This document shows, piece by piece, positions 22,810-35,529 of a stretch of 64,000 nucleotides of DNA; position 1 is the stretch's first letter; each line of letters opens with the position of its first letter. Origin of the DNA: Cladorhizidae sp. MBARI D1340-BT2 (Eukaryota; Porifera; Demospongiae; Poecilosclerida; Cladorhizidae); contig JAQNBH010000011.1 in assembly GCA_028752905.1 (NCBI GenBank), forward strand, positions 33,256,017 through 33,320,016, in the 5' to 3' direction. The notes under the pieces are model-generated. The model was given only the letters and a program-made list of their open reading frames with translations. It was not told the origin of the DNA and ran no database searches. A program made the translations under genes and the position numbers.

Positions 22810-23770
22810 TAGTCATGTCGACTTCATACTTCACATTGCTTACTTCCTTGGTGATTTGGTATAGCCCAAGCCATTTTTTGTCTAGACTTGGTATCAATTG
22901 TTGTATTGTGATTAGTACCTCATCACCCACAGAAAAGTTCTTGTCTCTGGCTGTAAAGTCATGCCACCTTTTTTGATCTTTTGGGATTTCTTCATATTCT
23001 CCTTCAGGATTATGCCCATCATCTTAAAATCTTCCGGATGACTCTCGTATATGTAACGACATCTTTGGACTCTTCCTCAGGCATCTCCCATAATTGAGCC
23101 AGTCAGTCAAGGGGACTCTTCATTCTCCTTCCATACACTAACTCGTATGGACTAAATCCCATCGAAGCATGTACTTCTCCCTGGTAAGCCATTAGCAAAT
23201 AGGATAGGTGTACATCCCAGTCTATCCTGTTCTTGGCAACCACCTTCCTGAGCATTCTCTTCAGGGTGCCATTGAACCTCTCAGCCAGGCCATCAGTCTG
23301 AGGGTGATAGATGCCTGTATTGATAGGTGTCACTCCTGTCAATCAATATAACTCTGTCATAGTTTTTGATTCAAAGTTTGACCCTTGGTCTGTTAGGATA
23401 AACACACTCTCATGAAGAACTGCAATAGTGCATCCATTATAGTTGCATTGTCCATTACCTTCAATGGGATTGCTTCTGGCCATTTCGATGCATAGACTAC
23501 TATGATCAACACATATTTGTGACCATCGGGTGGACCAGCCATATCTATTCCTACTCAGCTGTATGGGGTATCAATGATAGGCAAAGGGACAAGTAGTTCC
23601 TGTGCTTGGTAGTCATTGCAGCCGTTTATCATGCAGGAACCTCTTGCAGGTATCCTTCACATCCTTGGTAACTCCAGGCCAATAGAATACTTGTTGAAGT
23701 CAGGATTTGGTCTTCCTTCTGCCAAAGTGTCTTATAGTGGAGCTGCATGAGCCATCCTCAGCAGCAGTTT
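22810..23770 (-). pseudogene. Gypsy-type integrase remnant
   Basis: The three catalytic acidic residues can be assigned: D in DMAGPP, D in TDQGSNF and E in ERFNGT. The best frame (23342-23103) includes IYHPQTDGLAERFNGTLKRM and YELVYGRRMKSPLD. A FSVGDEVLITIQQL ... KWLGLYQITKEV block near 22.95-22.84 kb is the chromatin-side C-terminal domain. Stops interrupt it repeatedly. Confidence 0.75.
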
Positions 23771-24370
23771 GACACCTCTATCTCATCACAATCTGTGGGC
23801 ATGTGTCTCTGGACTCATCGTTGGGCACTTTACTGTATAACAAACCTTCCTTCCAGAAGTAGGGTTTCTCTCTATTGTCTGCTTGCTCACACAATCTCGT
23901 TAGTGTAGGGTCTGCTCATTTTGACTCTCCTAAGTCCTGTGCCATGTAGCTCCTCAGGTTGCACTCTCTCCGCTTCTCTATTTCTTCAATTGATTTCTTC
24001 CTCTTTTCAGACTTGGTCTGGCTCTTCCTGTTTCTCTCTGGGAGAAACATTGGTGGAGGTTAAAGAGTTGACCAAATTTTCTTGTGCTTGGTTATCTCCC
24101 TCGATAGACTTCTCATATGAGTCTTCTTCCTTACTGACATCACAGTCATTCCTGATCCCAGTCTTAATCTTGGGTTTAGGTTCTGGTGGCTGCTACATAT
24201 AGTCCTCCAGACTATGAAGTGTTGCTCCAGAATCTTTCTGTCGAATCTCCAGCTCTCTTTCCTTGGCTGCCTTTGCCTTGGCAAGAGCTAGGGTAATAGT
24301 GGGCAATGATATCTTCCACATCATTGTCACTGTCATCTTTAAGGGGATTAAAATCATTGGTTATCAGTCC

Positions 24371-24718
24371 TTAGATTCCGTTGAGATCCATCCCAAGTAA
24401 TGCATCATGGTTGATTGCGCTTGATATTGATGCACAAACTCTCTTTGTCTTGCCCTTACAAAATAGCACCTTATTCGCCAGGCCACGCTTGAATTCCAGT
24501 AATGGCATTGTATACTGACCGTGTTTCTCCTGTGTAGGCATCCTTTGGAACCCATTTGGGGTGTAGCATACTCTTCGGTGTCCACTATCATGCTTGTTAT
24601 TGTGTTCCTGCAGATGGCTCCTTCCTACATTTGGCATCTTTCTTGTCTCCTCTTGTGCTAATTACCCTGTGTATGAGCAAGTAGTGGCCATGTGTCCCCA
24701 GCCATTGCATTTGAAACA
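24371..24718 (-). pseudogene. Gypsy-type gag zinc knuckle and protease remnant
   Basis: The zinc knuckle has perfect CX2CX4HX4C spacing at 24718-24677. The protease follows in two overlapping frames, one with MIVDTEEYATP and the other ending HDALLGMDLNGI. The protease D-T-G triad is not intact (D-T-E). Confidence 0.65.
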
Positions 24719-24839
24719 TAAGTAACCTCTTTACTTGTCATTACACTTCCTCTTATTCAGGTGGCCATTCAGTCTTCCAGATGTCATCTTTTCGATTGTC
24801 GTCATCACTAATTAATACTAACCATGAGAATAGACCTAA

Positions 24840-25440
24840 TATGTTAACTCATTAGTGCGACATAAAGTCTGTCATAATAATGGGCCCATGCTATATAGCT
24901 AGGCAAGCCAAGCTATGGCACATTTTTCATTGGTTCTCTGTCTACCAATACACAATACAAAAGTGTTCTAGTAATGTGCTTATCAATTTCAAGCTCCACT
25001 AGTGATGTATAAGGAAGACTAGGATTTATATGTGGATTAGCTAGAGATCCCCTCACTCTGTGAGGACTACCTACCCCAAGCTTAAATCTCTCTATTAATC
25101 TCTTTATAATTTGTGCTCCATCTTTTGTGTGGCCAAAATGAAATCCATGTGAGAAACAGAGAGTTTAAAGTCCTATAATCCTCTATTAAGCCCAAGCATT
25201 TGCCCATGCCACTTGAATTGTAGTTTGGAAGTATGCTAGTTCTATCAATTCTGCAGGTTTAAGCAGCTAGCTGTTACACACAGAAAACATATTATTACTT
25301 ACTAAGCAACATAAACAATTAAAGCACATAATATTTATTCTGCTACATAAATAAATAAATAACCATCTAGATGTCATCAGAGAAGATACTGATACATCCA
25401 CACGCTTGTGCACTTCACCCACACCACCGAGTCAACTTAC
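24840..25440. other. No recognisable feature
   Basis: Intron sequence upstream (minus sense) of the gypsy-type element, ending at the first cysteine-rich exon's donor. Nothing recognised. Confidence 0.5.
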
Positions 25441-25602
25441 CCTTTATGCAATCATGGCATTCCATGGCTGTGGAATTGCTATACGACAGTCCAGATGGTT
25501 CAAGACCAGCATCACAGCAGTCATCTATCGTCCTCATTTCATAATAACCTTTACACCTTGTATTATTAAAGCACATCACTTCAACCTGGGACATCTCAAA
25601 TA
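25441..25602 (-). CDS. Cysteine-rich module exon, copy 1
   Basis: This 162-bp phase 1-1 exon (acceptor tttccag, donor GGTAAGT) codes 54 residues with the pattern VMC-x5-C, then a DDCC motif, SGLSYSN, MEC-x2-C. It is followed by a very similar exon at 20.9 kb and then by Calx-beta exons. I do not recognise a named domain. Short CC...SY...C..C modules next to SRCR or Calx-beta domains fit an extracellular disulfide-bonded linker, which is inference. It is only too short, not too weak, to stand out as an open frame. Confidence 0.8.
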
Positions 25603-25705
25603 CTGGAAATAGAGAGTAACAATATTAATGATAATTTTTGTTGGCTACAATATTACTGTACACTATATTATCTCCACATTAATTAGAAAATTACTTTTAC
25701 TTGTG

Positions 25706-26435
<730 letters not shown>

Positions 26436-28126
26436 GCCATATGATCTGAGAGGCATTATAATGAGTTTATAGTAATTGTAGTAATTGAAGATCTAAATTT
26501 TAATGACAACTTTTCTTAAAATGATAGCATTGTTAGAAACAATTACATATGCATCAACATGTGTCAACCGTACACTTTCTAAAGTGTCAAAAGAGTTTAT
26601 ATTGAATTAACATTCCCTTATATTGGTTTGATCCCTATTTTAAAATGGCGGCAAAAAAAAGAAGTTTAGAACTAAGTTGAATCTCACTTTAGTCCCATCT
26701 TAATATAATAAATGGTGTCTTCAACTGATTTTGACCCCAGAAACAATTTGAGCTTGCCTTGAATCCTTTGCAAAAAGAGATAAACTGGCAGCTACCAAAA
26801 CAGTGAAATTTGGTCTTCAAGATTTTCTATCTACATAATCTTCTTACACATAACACGGGTATAGCATATTTGTTTGTTTGTTATAATTTTACTAAGAGAT
26901 TGCAATGACTAATATGTTTCACAATTCATCTATGTATATTTCAACTTTTTACAAAACCTTACTTCATCGAATATGTTCATTAATCATAAATTTATCAGAC
27001 TCCAAACACTCCAATGCATTGCAAAAACCAACCAGTTTCAACATTAATCTGTTTTTCTTTTCAGCCAAACATCTGAAGATCAGAAGGGAAGTTAAATTAA
27101 GTCGTAAACCTGCTGGTGCATGGAATATCAAGTCTAACTGAGTTGCATCAGCAAGCAGTTGCACATTTTGTTTCATGAAGTGAACAGTTGATTTCCTCAA
27201 AATTTTACTCAGCACAGACCTTCAACAAAACCAGGTGACTATGTATTTATAATGCATGTGAATCAGTCAGTTTCTCCAGATGCATATAGTTGTGGTCAAT
27301 AGTTAACACCAACAACTGAGTTCAGTCACCAACAGCTGCACATTTTCCTCCAAGAAGTGGTCAATTGGTTTCCTCAGAAGTTTACTCCTGTGACAATTGT
27401 TAGCAGCACAAACCTTCAACAAAATCAGGTAACTACTTGTAATGCATGTGTCTATGTGTACTCATTGAATACATAGGCTCATTTAATTTTTAGTAATAAT
27501 CATTGGAAAGCCAGTTCTGGTGTTATAATTATTGAGTAGCCAGGGTGCTTGACTATAAATAAGACACAAATTAGAATGAGAATGACAACAAGTCATGACT
27601 AGCTAAAGTATCTAACCAGAACATTGAGTGTGTAAATTCAAGTTGATTTTTTAGAAAGTCATTATTATTTCACTATCACAACTGAGAGTTTATTGGGAAG
27701 CCAAAAAATGTTTTTTTTGTTTTTTTTTAACAAAAAATATACTGGATTGACTAGGCCAAAAAAATGGAGACAGCCAAAACGTATAGAACCATTTATCTGA
27801 AAAACAATATTGTTTTTTTCTAATCTACATTAAATTTTTATCACTATAAATGAAAAATGTTGAAAACCTAAGATTGGGGCATTTATAGAATTTTTAATGA
27901 CCTTTGTGGTTTTTCACACATTTCAGCCAGAGTGAAAATGAATGAAGTACTAAAATTTCTTGCATTGGAGTTAGGAATGGGTAAAACATATAGGGCACTG
28001 GGAAAAAATGCAAATTGCCAGACCATTATATCCTACATGTAAGGAAAGAGCAGTAAAGTTCTGATCATCACCAACAATGACAAGGGGGTGAGACTGTAGA
28101 TATGCCAACAAATAGTAGAAAGCCAC
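26436..28126. other. Intron with a tandem duplicated segment
   Basis: Two related segments, about 27140-27255 and 27315-27450, share gcacatttt, gatttcctca/ggtttcctca, cttcaacaaaa-caggt and tgtaatgcatgtg. A minus-strand frame over the first (27215-26964, with ILRKSTVHFMKQNVQLLAD) has a diverged counterpart in the second (LLRKPIDHFLEENVQLL). I do not recognise the peptide; it may be a pair of small unrecognised exons or a transposon fragment. Confidence 0.4.
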
Positions 28127-28248
28127 AGCTTCCCATTCATCATCACACACTGTGCCCCAGAAATTGTCATTGCAGATTTCTACACGTCCACTAGTAGCTG
28201 TGTCTCCTTGAAGTCTGATTGCTCCATGCGATGAGCATGGTGGTCCTC
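28127..28248 (-). pseudogene. Truncated SRCR exon, type A N-terminal part
   Basis: A normal acceptor (AG at 28250-28249) opens a reading frame with GAIRLQG, VEICNDNFWGTVC and DDEW motifs, the first 40 or so residues of a type A SRCR exon. Similarity stops abruptly near 28127. The frame stays open for a while but codes nothing SRCR-like, so the cysteines from CRQLG onward are lost and there is no matching donor. It is probably a deletion relic; use as a shortened exon cannot be excluded. Confidence 0.75.
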
Positions 28249-28680
28249 CTTTAATCGAAACATCAATATTTTATACTTGACAACAAGAAACTATACCTGA
28301 TATGCCATCTAACAATTGTGTCTTCATGCACATCTGTTAAGAAGCTGTTTAAAAACATTATTAAAATGTGAAACAAAGTATAATCTATGCATCTAGTTGA
28401 AATCTCGAGAGTGTAAATTTCATGTTAATTATATTGAGAAGGTTATTGTAATAAACTGACATTAAATTTTGTTCATTCATTTTGTTCATTCATTGAATAA
28501 AATAATAAAAAGAAAGATCATAGTTATTTATAATGATTCTCGTGTATATAGCTTACACAATTAGTTCACATGGTGCCATTTTAATCTGCTCCACATATTA
28601 TATCAACTCTGTAAATAACCTGGTTTCATACCTTATCAATCATAAATGAAAAACACCCTAGTATGGTGGTTATTACTTAC

Positions 28681-28992
28681 TTGCTTGACAGCTCACTCCA
28701 ACATCTCCAGAGTGAAAACAATTGTGGTTCCCAATGGGGTTAGCAATACATTTAAAGAGACTGATCTCATTCCCAACACAATTGATATTATACAACCATA
28801 TCCTCCCAATGCCATCAGGAACATAATATCCAGTAAGTGTAGTTGCTCCAGTAGCAGAATATCCTAGCTGTCTGCATGCAACTTGTGCATTAGCAGCTCC
28901 CCATTCATGATCACACACTGTGCCCCAGAGATTGTTGTAGTAAACTTCTATACGTCCACTTGTAGCTGTGCCTCCTTCCAATCTGATGGTTC
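28681..28992 (-). CDS. SRCR exon, type B without the extra cysteine
   Basis: This is a 312-bp phase 1-1 exon with acceptor tctcaag and donor GCAA|GTAAGT. It has IEVYYNNLWGTVC like other type B copies but QLGYS, the serine form typical of type A. Other motifs are LYNINCVGNE, LFKCIAN and HNCFHSGDVGVSC. It is fully open and is the last complete SRCR exon before the cysteine-rich modules. Confidence 0.9.
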
Positions 28993-29339
28993 CTTGAGAG
29001 AAAAGTGTTTATAATAATGAAAGTGTCATTAGAATAAAGGGAACATTCCACATGACACAGCATGGGTATCTGACATGACAGCTATTCATATTTAAGGTGT
29101 AAGCTATGGTCATTTATCAGCAGCTTTCTTGTAAAACCAGCACCAGCTGTCAACTGTGATAACTGCAGTCAGCGGCAATAATATTTTCCAGCTATGTATC
29201 CAGTGGCCTCTAAACACACACTTACATATACAAACAGACATAGCTACTATTATAGGTCATGGTTAAAAATTATTTGGTTGAAACCATTTCCAAATATAAT
29301 GATGTGGGTAAATGGAAAAAAATTAAATGATTGCATCCA

Positions 29340-29410
29340 GAGGATGAAACTGGCCACCTAGACTATCAAGTGAACAAGTTGGGGAAAATACCAAAATAGG
29401 GTGACAGTTT
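29340..29410 (-). repeat. tRNA-like SINE fragment, copy 1
   Basis: The minus strand has a segment (cttgttcacttgatagtcta, then ggtggccagtttcatcctc) that parallels copy 2 at 29.82-29.89 kb. Its B-box-like part is degenerate. Confidence 0.3.
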
Positions 29411-29819
29411 AGTGAATGATTCCATTTGGAATTGAACTGGGAAATGGACTACTCCCAAAGTGAACTGACAAAAGGATAAACAAATTTCCCCTTTATTTAT
29501 TAAGGTGAGGTACTCCATGAATGCTTTCAAGCTGGTTGTCTCAAACACAGACATACATATGCAGCATATACAGGCAGATCCATTATGAATGCTGTTTTTT
29601 TTTAGATACGAAGGCATCCCACAGAATTTTCTGATAATGTCAGGATAAGAAAAAGTTTAAAAAGTGTATGGTTTCCCCATTATCAAACTGGGAATGTTGA
29701 AATCAGGAAAAAAATTGAATGATCCCACCCACTATTGAAATGCTGATTTTGTGTATCAAGTAAAGGGGAAAACAAAAGGAATAGAAAAAGAAATGAAAAA
29801 GTAGTAAAAAAGTGTACAA

Positions 29820-29890
29820 AGATACGATCAGGAATCGAACCGCCATCCTTGACTACCAAGTGATTGGACAAACCCTCAGAATTATCCTTT
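29820..29890 (-). repeat. tRNA-like SINE fragment, copy 2
   Basis: The minus strand contains ggcggttcgattcctgat, which includes a good RNA polymerase III B box (GGTTCGATTCC), preceded at suitable distance by an A-box-like tgtccaatcacttgg. No complete cloverleaf with a clear anticodon stem was drawn, and a related copy lies 480 bp away. A tRNA-derived SINE is therefore more likely than a tRNA gene. Confidence 0.4.
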
Positions 29891-32800
29891 AATGCAGTAA
29901 GATATATATATATATATATATATATATAATGTAAGTTCCAAATAAAAATAAAAATCAATTATTGAGAAAGCTCAGTTGAAATAAAGTGACTACAAATCCA
30001 CAGAAAACTCTTTATTTACTTTATGGATTCAAAGGTAGTCTAGTGTTTCCAGATCAATAATCATCTACATTCAAAATTGCCATGGGTACACTATTTCGAT
30101 GTGCTATAAGCAAACAAGTGCTCTAGTCCAAGAGCTGCTTAAAATCAAGCTCAAAATGTCTGCCAATGTTTCTGAATCGATCATGAGTCAATTTCCAATA
30201 AAAAGATATAAGTTCAATGCAAAAGCTATAGTTGACAGAACGTAAAACTTCCACAGTTTTTAACAATCACCTGCTGTTGAAACTTGCTGAACACACAAGT
30301 TTAAGTACAGAACACGAGTGTTTTTATTCTAGTGTCAATTATTGCTAGTTAACTAAGCTAAAAGTAATGAACTAGCATAGCAATGTATCATTCAAATACA
30401 TTCCTTTACCTACCAAAGTAGAGTAGAATGGAAGAGAAATGTGACAAGTCAGTAATCAGCTCTGTTGCACAATGAAAATCTCTAACTCACATGCTTACTA
30501 ATGATGTTGCCCTGAACTGTGCAGCAAAGGTCATCATCAATGAACTTATAAACCAAAATGATCCCTGAAACTGTACAGGGGTGACGACTATTGCCTGAGG
30601 TATTAAAATCATCAATTTTTGGACTAATATTTGATTTCTATTTGTGACTGTCATATATATACACACACACCATATTTCCTCTAACAGAATGTGCCCTCCA
30701 AAAGTATGCACCATCGATTCGACTCAAGAAGTTTGAAAATTCAAGAGACAATTCTGTCTTGCATGTGACATGAAATCTCTCAACACAGAAGTGCTAATGA
30801 AATCCTTTAAAAGTAGCTGTATTTGAGTCCAGATGCATGGGTCACATGACTATAGATCCTATTCAAGTAGCAGAAAGTGCTGCAGAAAATATCATCAGTG
30901 AGACAGGATAATGAAACTCCACAGAAATGTTGGGAGTGACTGACAATAAGCATCTTTTTGCAAGTGATGGATGAATCCAAATACAATGAAGACAAAACTA
31001 GAATAGAGGATGATGACCATAGCTCGAACACTGCAACATTCAACAATTACCATCTTTTTGTGATTGAATGATCTTACACAGCTAATGTGCTCAAGTCTTT
31101 TAGGCATGTTGAAATAAAGCATGTCCTAAGAATACGTGTCGCTAGTCACTTTTTGAAATGAATAGAACATGCACCTTCTGTTCAAGGAAATCTATGTGAC
31201 AAAGTTTGGAAATTATGAGATTTTTTCAAATAAAAAAAACAACCTTATCACACATAGTTTACATATAGTGTATAAGATTAGATCCCAAATCATGCTTTTT
31301 TAAGATATGAATTTTTTTATTCAACATACCTAACAAATGCATTGATCTTAACTTTTAGACTAGGAAATTATCCCAAACACCGGAGTTGGTTCGAAGAAAA
31401 TAAAGAAGAGCAATAATTTGTAAAATGGTCATTCTGTGTAATATGATTAGATATCAAACCAAAATCTACAAGTGAGCCTAAGGGGAAAGTCTGAGAAGAG
31501 CTTCCTGTAAGTACCAGTATAACTTTCAATACACTAGTGTACCATGCTATTCCACCTAAAGCCTCATTGAAGTAGTACTAGATCACAAAAGCTAGTTAGC
31601 TACTCAATTTTTAGATATCCCTGTAGCTGGATACCTATACTAGAACAAGAACAAACAAAGCTTATTAAAGCACCAGAACTTCGGTTAGCCATACTACTTA
31701 CCACAATAGTGCTTTTTCAACATAGCTCACATTTTTCGAAGGCTACAGTTACCTATAGCTGTTACAATCTAATTCTCTGCTCTTGAGAGTTCCCATATAA
31801 ATTATATATATATACCTAGCTCTGTTTCTGTACTAAAATGCACCCTACTTAACAGTATAGTGCCCTTACAACATTGCACTCAAGTCCTATTAGAAGTAGT
31901 CTAATCCTAGCAACTCTTATGCCCACTAAACAAGAAGTCAGATGAAAATTCATCGATTAGCAACTAAATTTGTATAAAGCCATTCTTGTGAGACTTTGGT
32001 TATCCATGCTACATGTCAGTACAGTCCTTGTTCAACCTTGCACTCAACTTTCATGTAACAGCCATAGTTACTAAGAGTATTACAGCTATTATTGGTGTAT
32101 TCTTACCCCCACTGAGCAAGACCACAGATGATTAGTAACTATTTAAGTAAGGAGCATTTGTATATATATATATATATATGACAACTCATATGAAAGTAAA
32201 TTGCATTGAGTATATATATGACAACCACATAATGACAGTTAAAGTATTGCTCTGTATACCTGTGCCACAATTACTCAACAGCATTGACAATGTCATTAAT
32301 TTTGATAAAGCAAATGTTGATCAGAGTTTTATTGAGGTTAATACAATATCTTTTTTTTTATTACGGCCCATATCATGCATGTCAAATCTCTTTTTACAGT
32401 TCCTGCAAATAATCATCAAGAAGCTTGTTGGTCATTGTTTTATATATGATGTTCTTAAGGTATTTCCCGGTGAAATACTGATTTCTATTTCATTTAAAAA
32501 TGTACGAATTATGCTCATGAATATCAGCTTCATCTATGCAATGTATTTAACAAAACATGTATACAAGAATTTTACTAGCATGAGCATGTCTATAGTTGTT
32601 CGTATCATCAAACTGATTATTAACAACTTCTGTGCTCTAAACATGGAGCGGCTTAACAATCCGAGTTTATGATATACTACTATATACACAATATACAACC
32701 TTCTTTTCAAAATCTGGTGTATGGTACTGGAAATACTACAAACTTTCAAATATAGCTTAATGGGTATTTAACTTATGACTGATTACTGTACTTTAAGGCC

Positions 32801-34409
32801 AGTATTGCCCATTAAAAAATTTTTTTTGACAATATTTTTTTGTGTGGCTTATATCCTTTCTAAACAACATCTGTATAAACTGTCTTTCAAATTTGAAAAC
32901 ATTTGGATGCACAAGTCTCTAGTTATGGTGGATTTTATCCAGGCTCTCACTTATATTCACCTTGAAAATTGAAGAAAGAGGTTAGTTCAGCTTCAGTAAA
33001 GTTTGATCGCTCATATCTTTGCGACCGCTTACCCTGGAGACTTTATTCAAGTATTAGAATGCAGCTCTTTGCACGTAGAATCATTGAGCATAGTGGTAAA
33101 TACTTACTCAGAAGAATAGACAAGTACAAAGGTGCAAAAACATAGACTTATGGTGAAAGTAGTCTAGTGGTGGCCCAATATAATAGTAGCCCAACTTCAA
33201 CAGCGAACTCCCAGAAACATGTTTTTTTAAGGAAAAGAAAGATATCTCAAGGAAAAATTTATGTATACCTGCTCCATTATATATCATTTTGTAGCTCTAT
33301 CTTTGCTCTACCTTTTAAGTTGGAAGTTTTTCAATTTGGAAGTACTAGTCCAATTTTATAGTCGTGTTCATATATTGGTTGACCTTGTCATGAAAACTCC
33401 TTAGTTTTGAGGTCAAATTTTTCAACCTAAATTGTGCTTTAGAGGTTCCTCTACTACATTCATAAAAGGGAAGTGTGTATAGTGCATATCTTAGGAGAGG
33501 GAATTCTTGTTGTGACTCAGTCAAAAAAATTCCAAACCTCTATACTTTACTGAAACTTCTAATAAAGTATATAATTAGAAAGCTCTTGCTGTATTCTGGT
33601 AACAAAATGAGCTGTAGAGGATAAAGGACAGCAAACTTATGCACGTTTACATAAATATGTTTTTATGGGCAATACTGGCCTTAAACACCCATGTGAAAGT
33701 TTTGTAGTGAGAACTGGGCGATATCTTTCTTGAGAACAAGATATTTTGCACTCATTCATGATATAGGTTACTAAAAAAAATTCTCGAAGAATGGCAATAG
33801 GGCTATAATGTAAACAACTTGCACAGTACTTCAAAACTACATTCCATTCATATTATAATAAAGTATACAGCTGAAAATAAATTAAGGATTTAAACTTGGG
33901 TGGAATGCAGTATAAAATTTATGTTTTGTGTAATAATTATATACATGAGACAAAAACAAACATTCCTTACATCAAGTTCATCAGATAAATCTCAAATCAT
34001 GGGGACAGAAAGGTGTCCTTATATCTCTAATATATATATATATATATTTCTAAGTCTATATGCAGTAAAGTAACTTCACATAAACTTGCCAGATAAAAGC
34101 CTACCTCAATTCTGGGATATCACGAGTAACTTCAAATAGCATTAACGCAACAAATACACATGTTAAAAAGCTCAAATCACAAATCCTTTAAAAATAATTT
34201 CAGCAATATTTTAATAGTGAAGTCATAACATCTAAACTGAGAATGTTATGAATTACTGGTGTGTCTTTTGAGATACTTCTAATTATTAATATTTCTTATT
34301 TTCCAAGACTTTCTCACAATATTATTTAGATATATGTATATATCCAAAGACAATATAATATAGGGGGGAGGAGTTGAGAAAGAGGGGTTAACAATAATTT
34401 TTTTAATAG

Positions 34410-34910
34410 TACAGAGCGATCTTGTTGTGGTCTAAATATATAATTTCCAGGCTATTAAATTTTTGTGTCATTTTCATGATCCCTCTATTTGGCCATTTTC
34501 TTTGGTTTCTTGAACTCCGATAGACTTCTACTGGTGGCATAGGCTTCATGTGAGCATTCAACATTGACACATGTTGACAAATTAGATGTAAGTGACAATT
34601 GATAGTCACTACTGAGTGAATAAGCTGTAGTTTCTGATCAAGATCTCAGACGGTCATCCTCATATAAATCTAAAGTAGAGGGGAATAATGCATTCTCACT
34701 GCATCCTGTAGAGTCCGTGTTTGACAACTTCAAAGGGTGAAGGAAAAGCATAGCAGAGTTAACAGAAACTGCTACACTTGAACAAACTCCATTACAGGAG
34801 AGTAAAATTTGAACTAACCATAATTATAGATGGATAGTTTGCATGCTAGTAGCCCAAATTAGATCAGTAGCTATATACCAGATGTGGATGGCTTGTTGAG
34901 AGAGGTTAAT
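34410..34910. repeat. Intron block duplicated at 36.06-36.5 kb
   Basis: Shares tagacttctac, gatcaagatctcagac, agtagag-ggaataatgca/agaatgatgca and gacaa-ctcaaa stretches, in the same order and orientation, with 36060-36500. Each copy lies on the 3' side (minus sense) of a type A SRCR exon, marking a duplicated exon-plus-intron unit. Confidence 0.65.
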
Positions 34911-35529
34911 GACATTTCAACTTGTTGGTGTTGGTTTCCTAATATAAATATTATACATACACCATTTTGACAATGTGGTATCAACCACTGGGTAAATCTG
35001 AATATACCTCGATGGGTCTAGAAAATTACAGCACTTTAAACAGCTGTGTGTTAGCTCTGTAGTAAGACCTATGTTTGTAACTTTGTGCACTCTTGCCTGA
35101 AAGATCATTTAGTTTGTGCTCTTCATCTAGGATTATTGTTAATCTGGGAATTGCTAGAGGGATGGAATCTAAACTAAATACTTCAAAAATAAGTTTTAAA
35201 CTTGACGGTTATTTAATTGATGTTATAATGTAAAGTTAACCGCATTACTACTAGAGAAAGGCTCTTGTAAAAATCAAGCTGGAAAATAACATTTAAAGCT
35301 AGAATGCAGTATAAAATATTCCCAAAAGATTTAGTTTCAAGGAATGAAATAAAACTAAAGCTAATAAAATTACTTAAGATACAGCACAATATAAATCAAT
35401 AAATTCCTTACACAATGTATTCACACAGTAACATATAATTTGTTGTGTATACCAAAACTATAAATATATATTCAAAACTCTCTCATGAATCACATCTAAA
35501 AACATCCCAGTATGATGACTATTACTTAC

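Larger units (their letters stand above)
21715..24830 (-). mobile_element. Ty3/gypsy-class retrotransposon remnant with integrase before RT (Gmr1-like order)
   Basis: Order on the minus strand: CCHC zinc knuckle (CFKCNGWGHMATTC, 24718-24677), protease region (MIVDTEE in place of a DTG motif, then HDALLGMDL, 24600-24371), integrase (DMAGPPDGHKY, TDQGSNF, IYHPQTDGLAERFNGTLKR; 23.57-23.1 kb), the integrase C-terminal GPY-like block (KKWLGLYQI, near 22.87 kb), RT N-terminal region and palm (RFIPKKDE, INKVTASDNYPLPRI, YITTMDL; 22.5-22.24 kb), YMND active site (22.1 kb) and the tail of RNase H (near 21.8 kb). Multiple stops and frameshifts and an internal deletion of the RT thumb/RNase H make it inactive. 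No LTRs were identified. Confidence 0.8.
28993..35529. other. Large intron, mostly unrecognised
   Basis: Separates the last two full SRCR exons. It holds the two SINE-like fragments, TA microsatellites (about 29900-29928, 32160-32179, 34030-34047) and several chance frames. The longest, 32178-32672 plus (164 codons), is Ile/Leu/Phe-rich with no domain I recognise. The 34.41-34.90 kb part is related to 36.06-36.5 kb. Minus-strand frames at 31122-30487 overlap each other and are not convincing genes. Confidence 0.5.

Noticed and set aside
29820..29890. A genuine tRNA gene
   Set aside because: Only a B box is convincing; stems and anticodon loop could not be formed and a diverged copy lies nearby, which fits a SINE better.
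32178..32672. 164-codon plus-strand open frame
   Set aside because: Ile/Leu/Phe/Met-rich composition of AT-rich DNA, no domain, no splice or promoter support, no conserved copy in the window.
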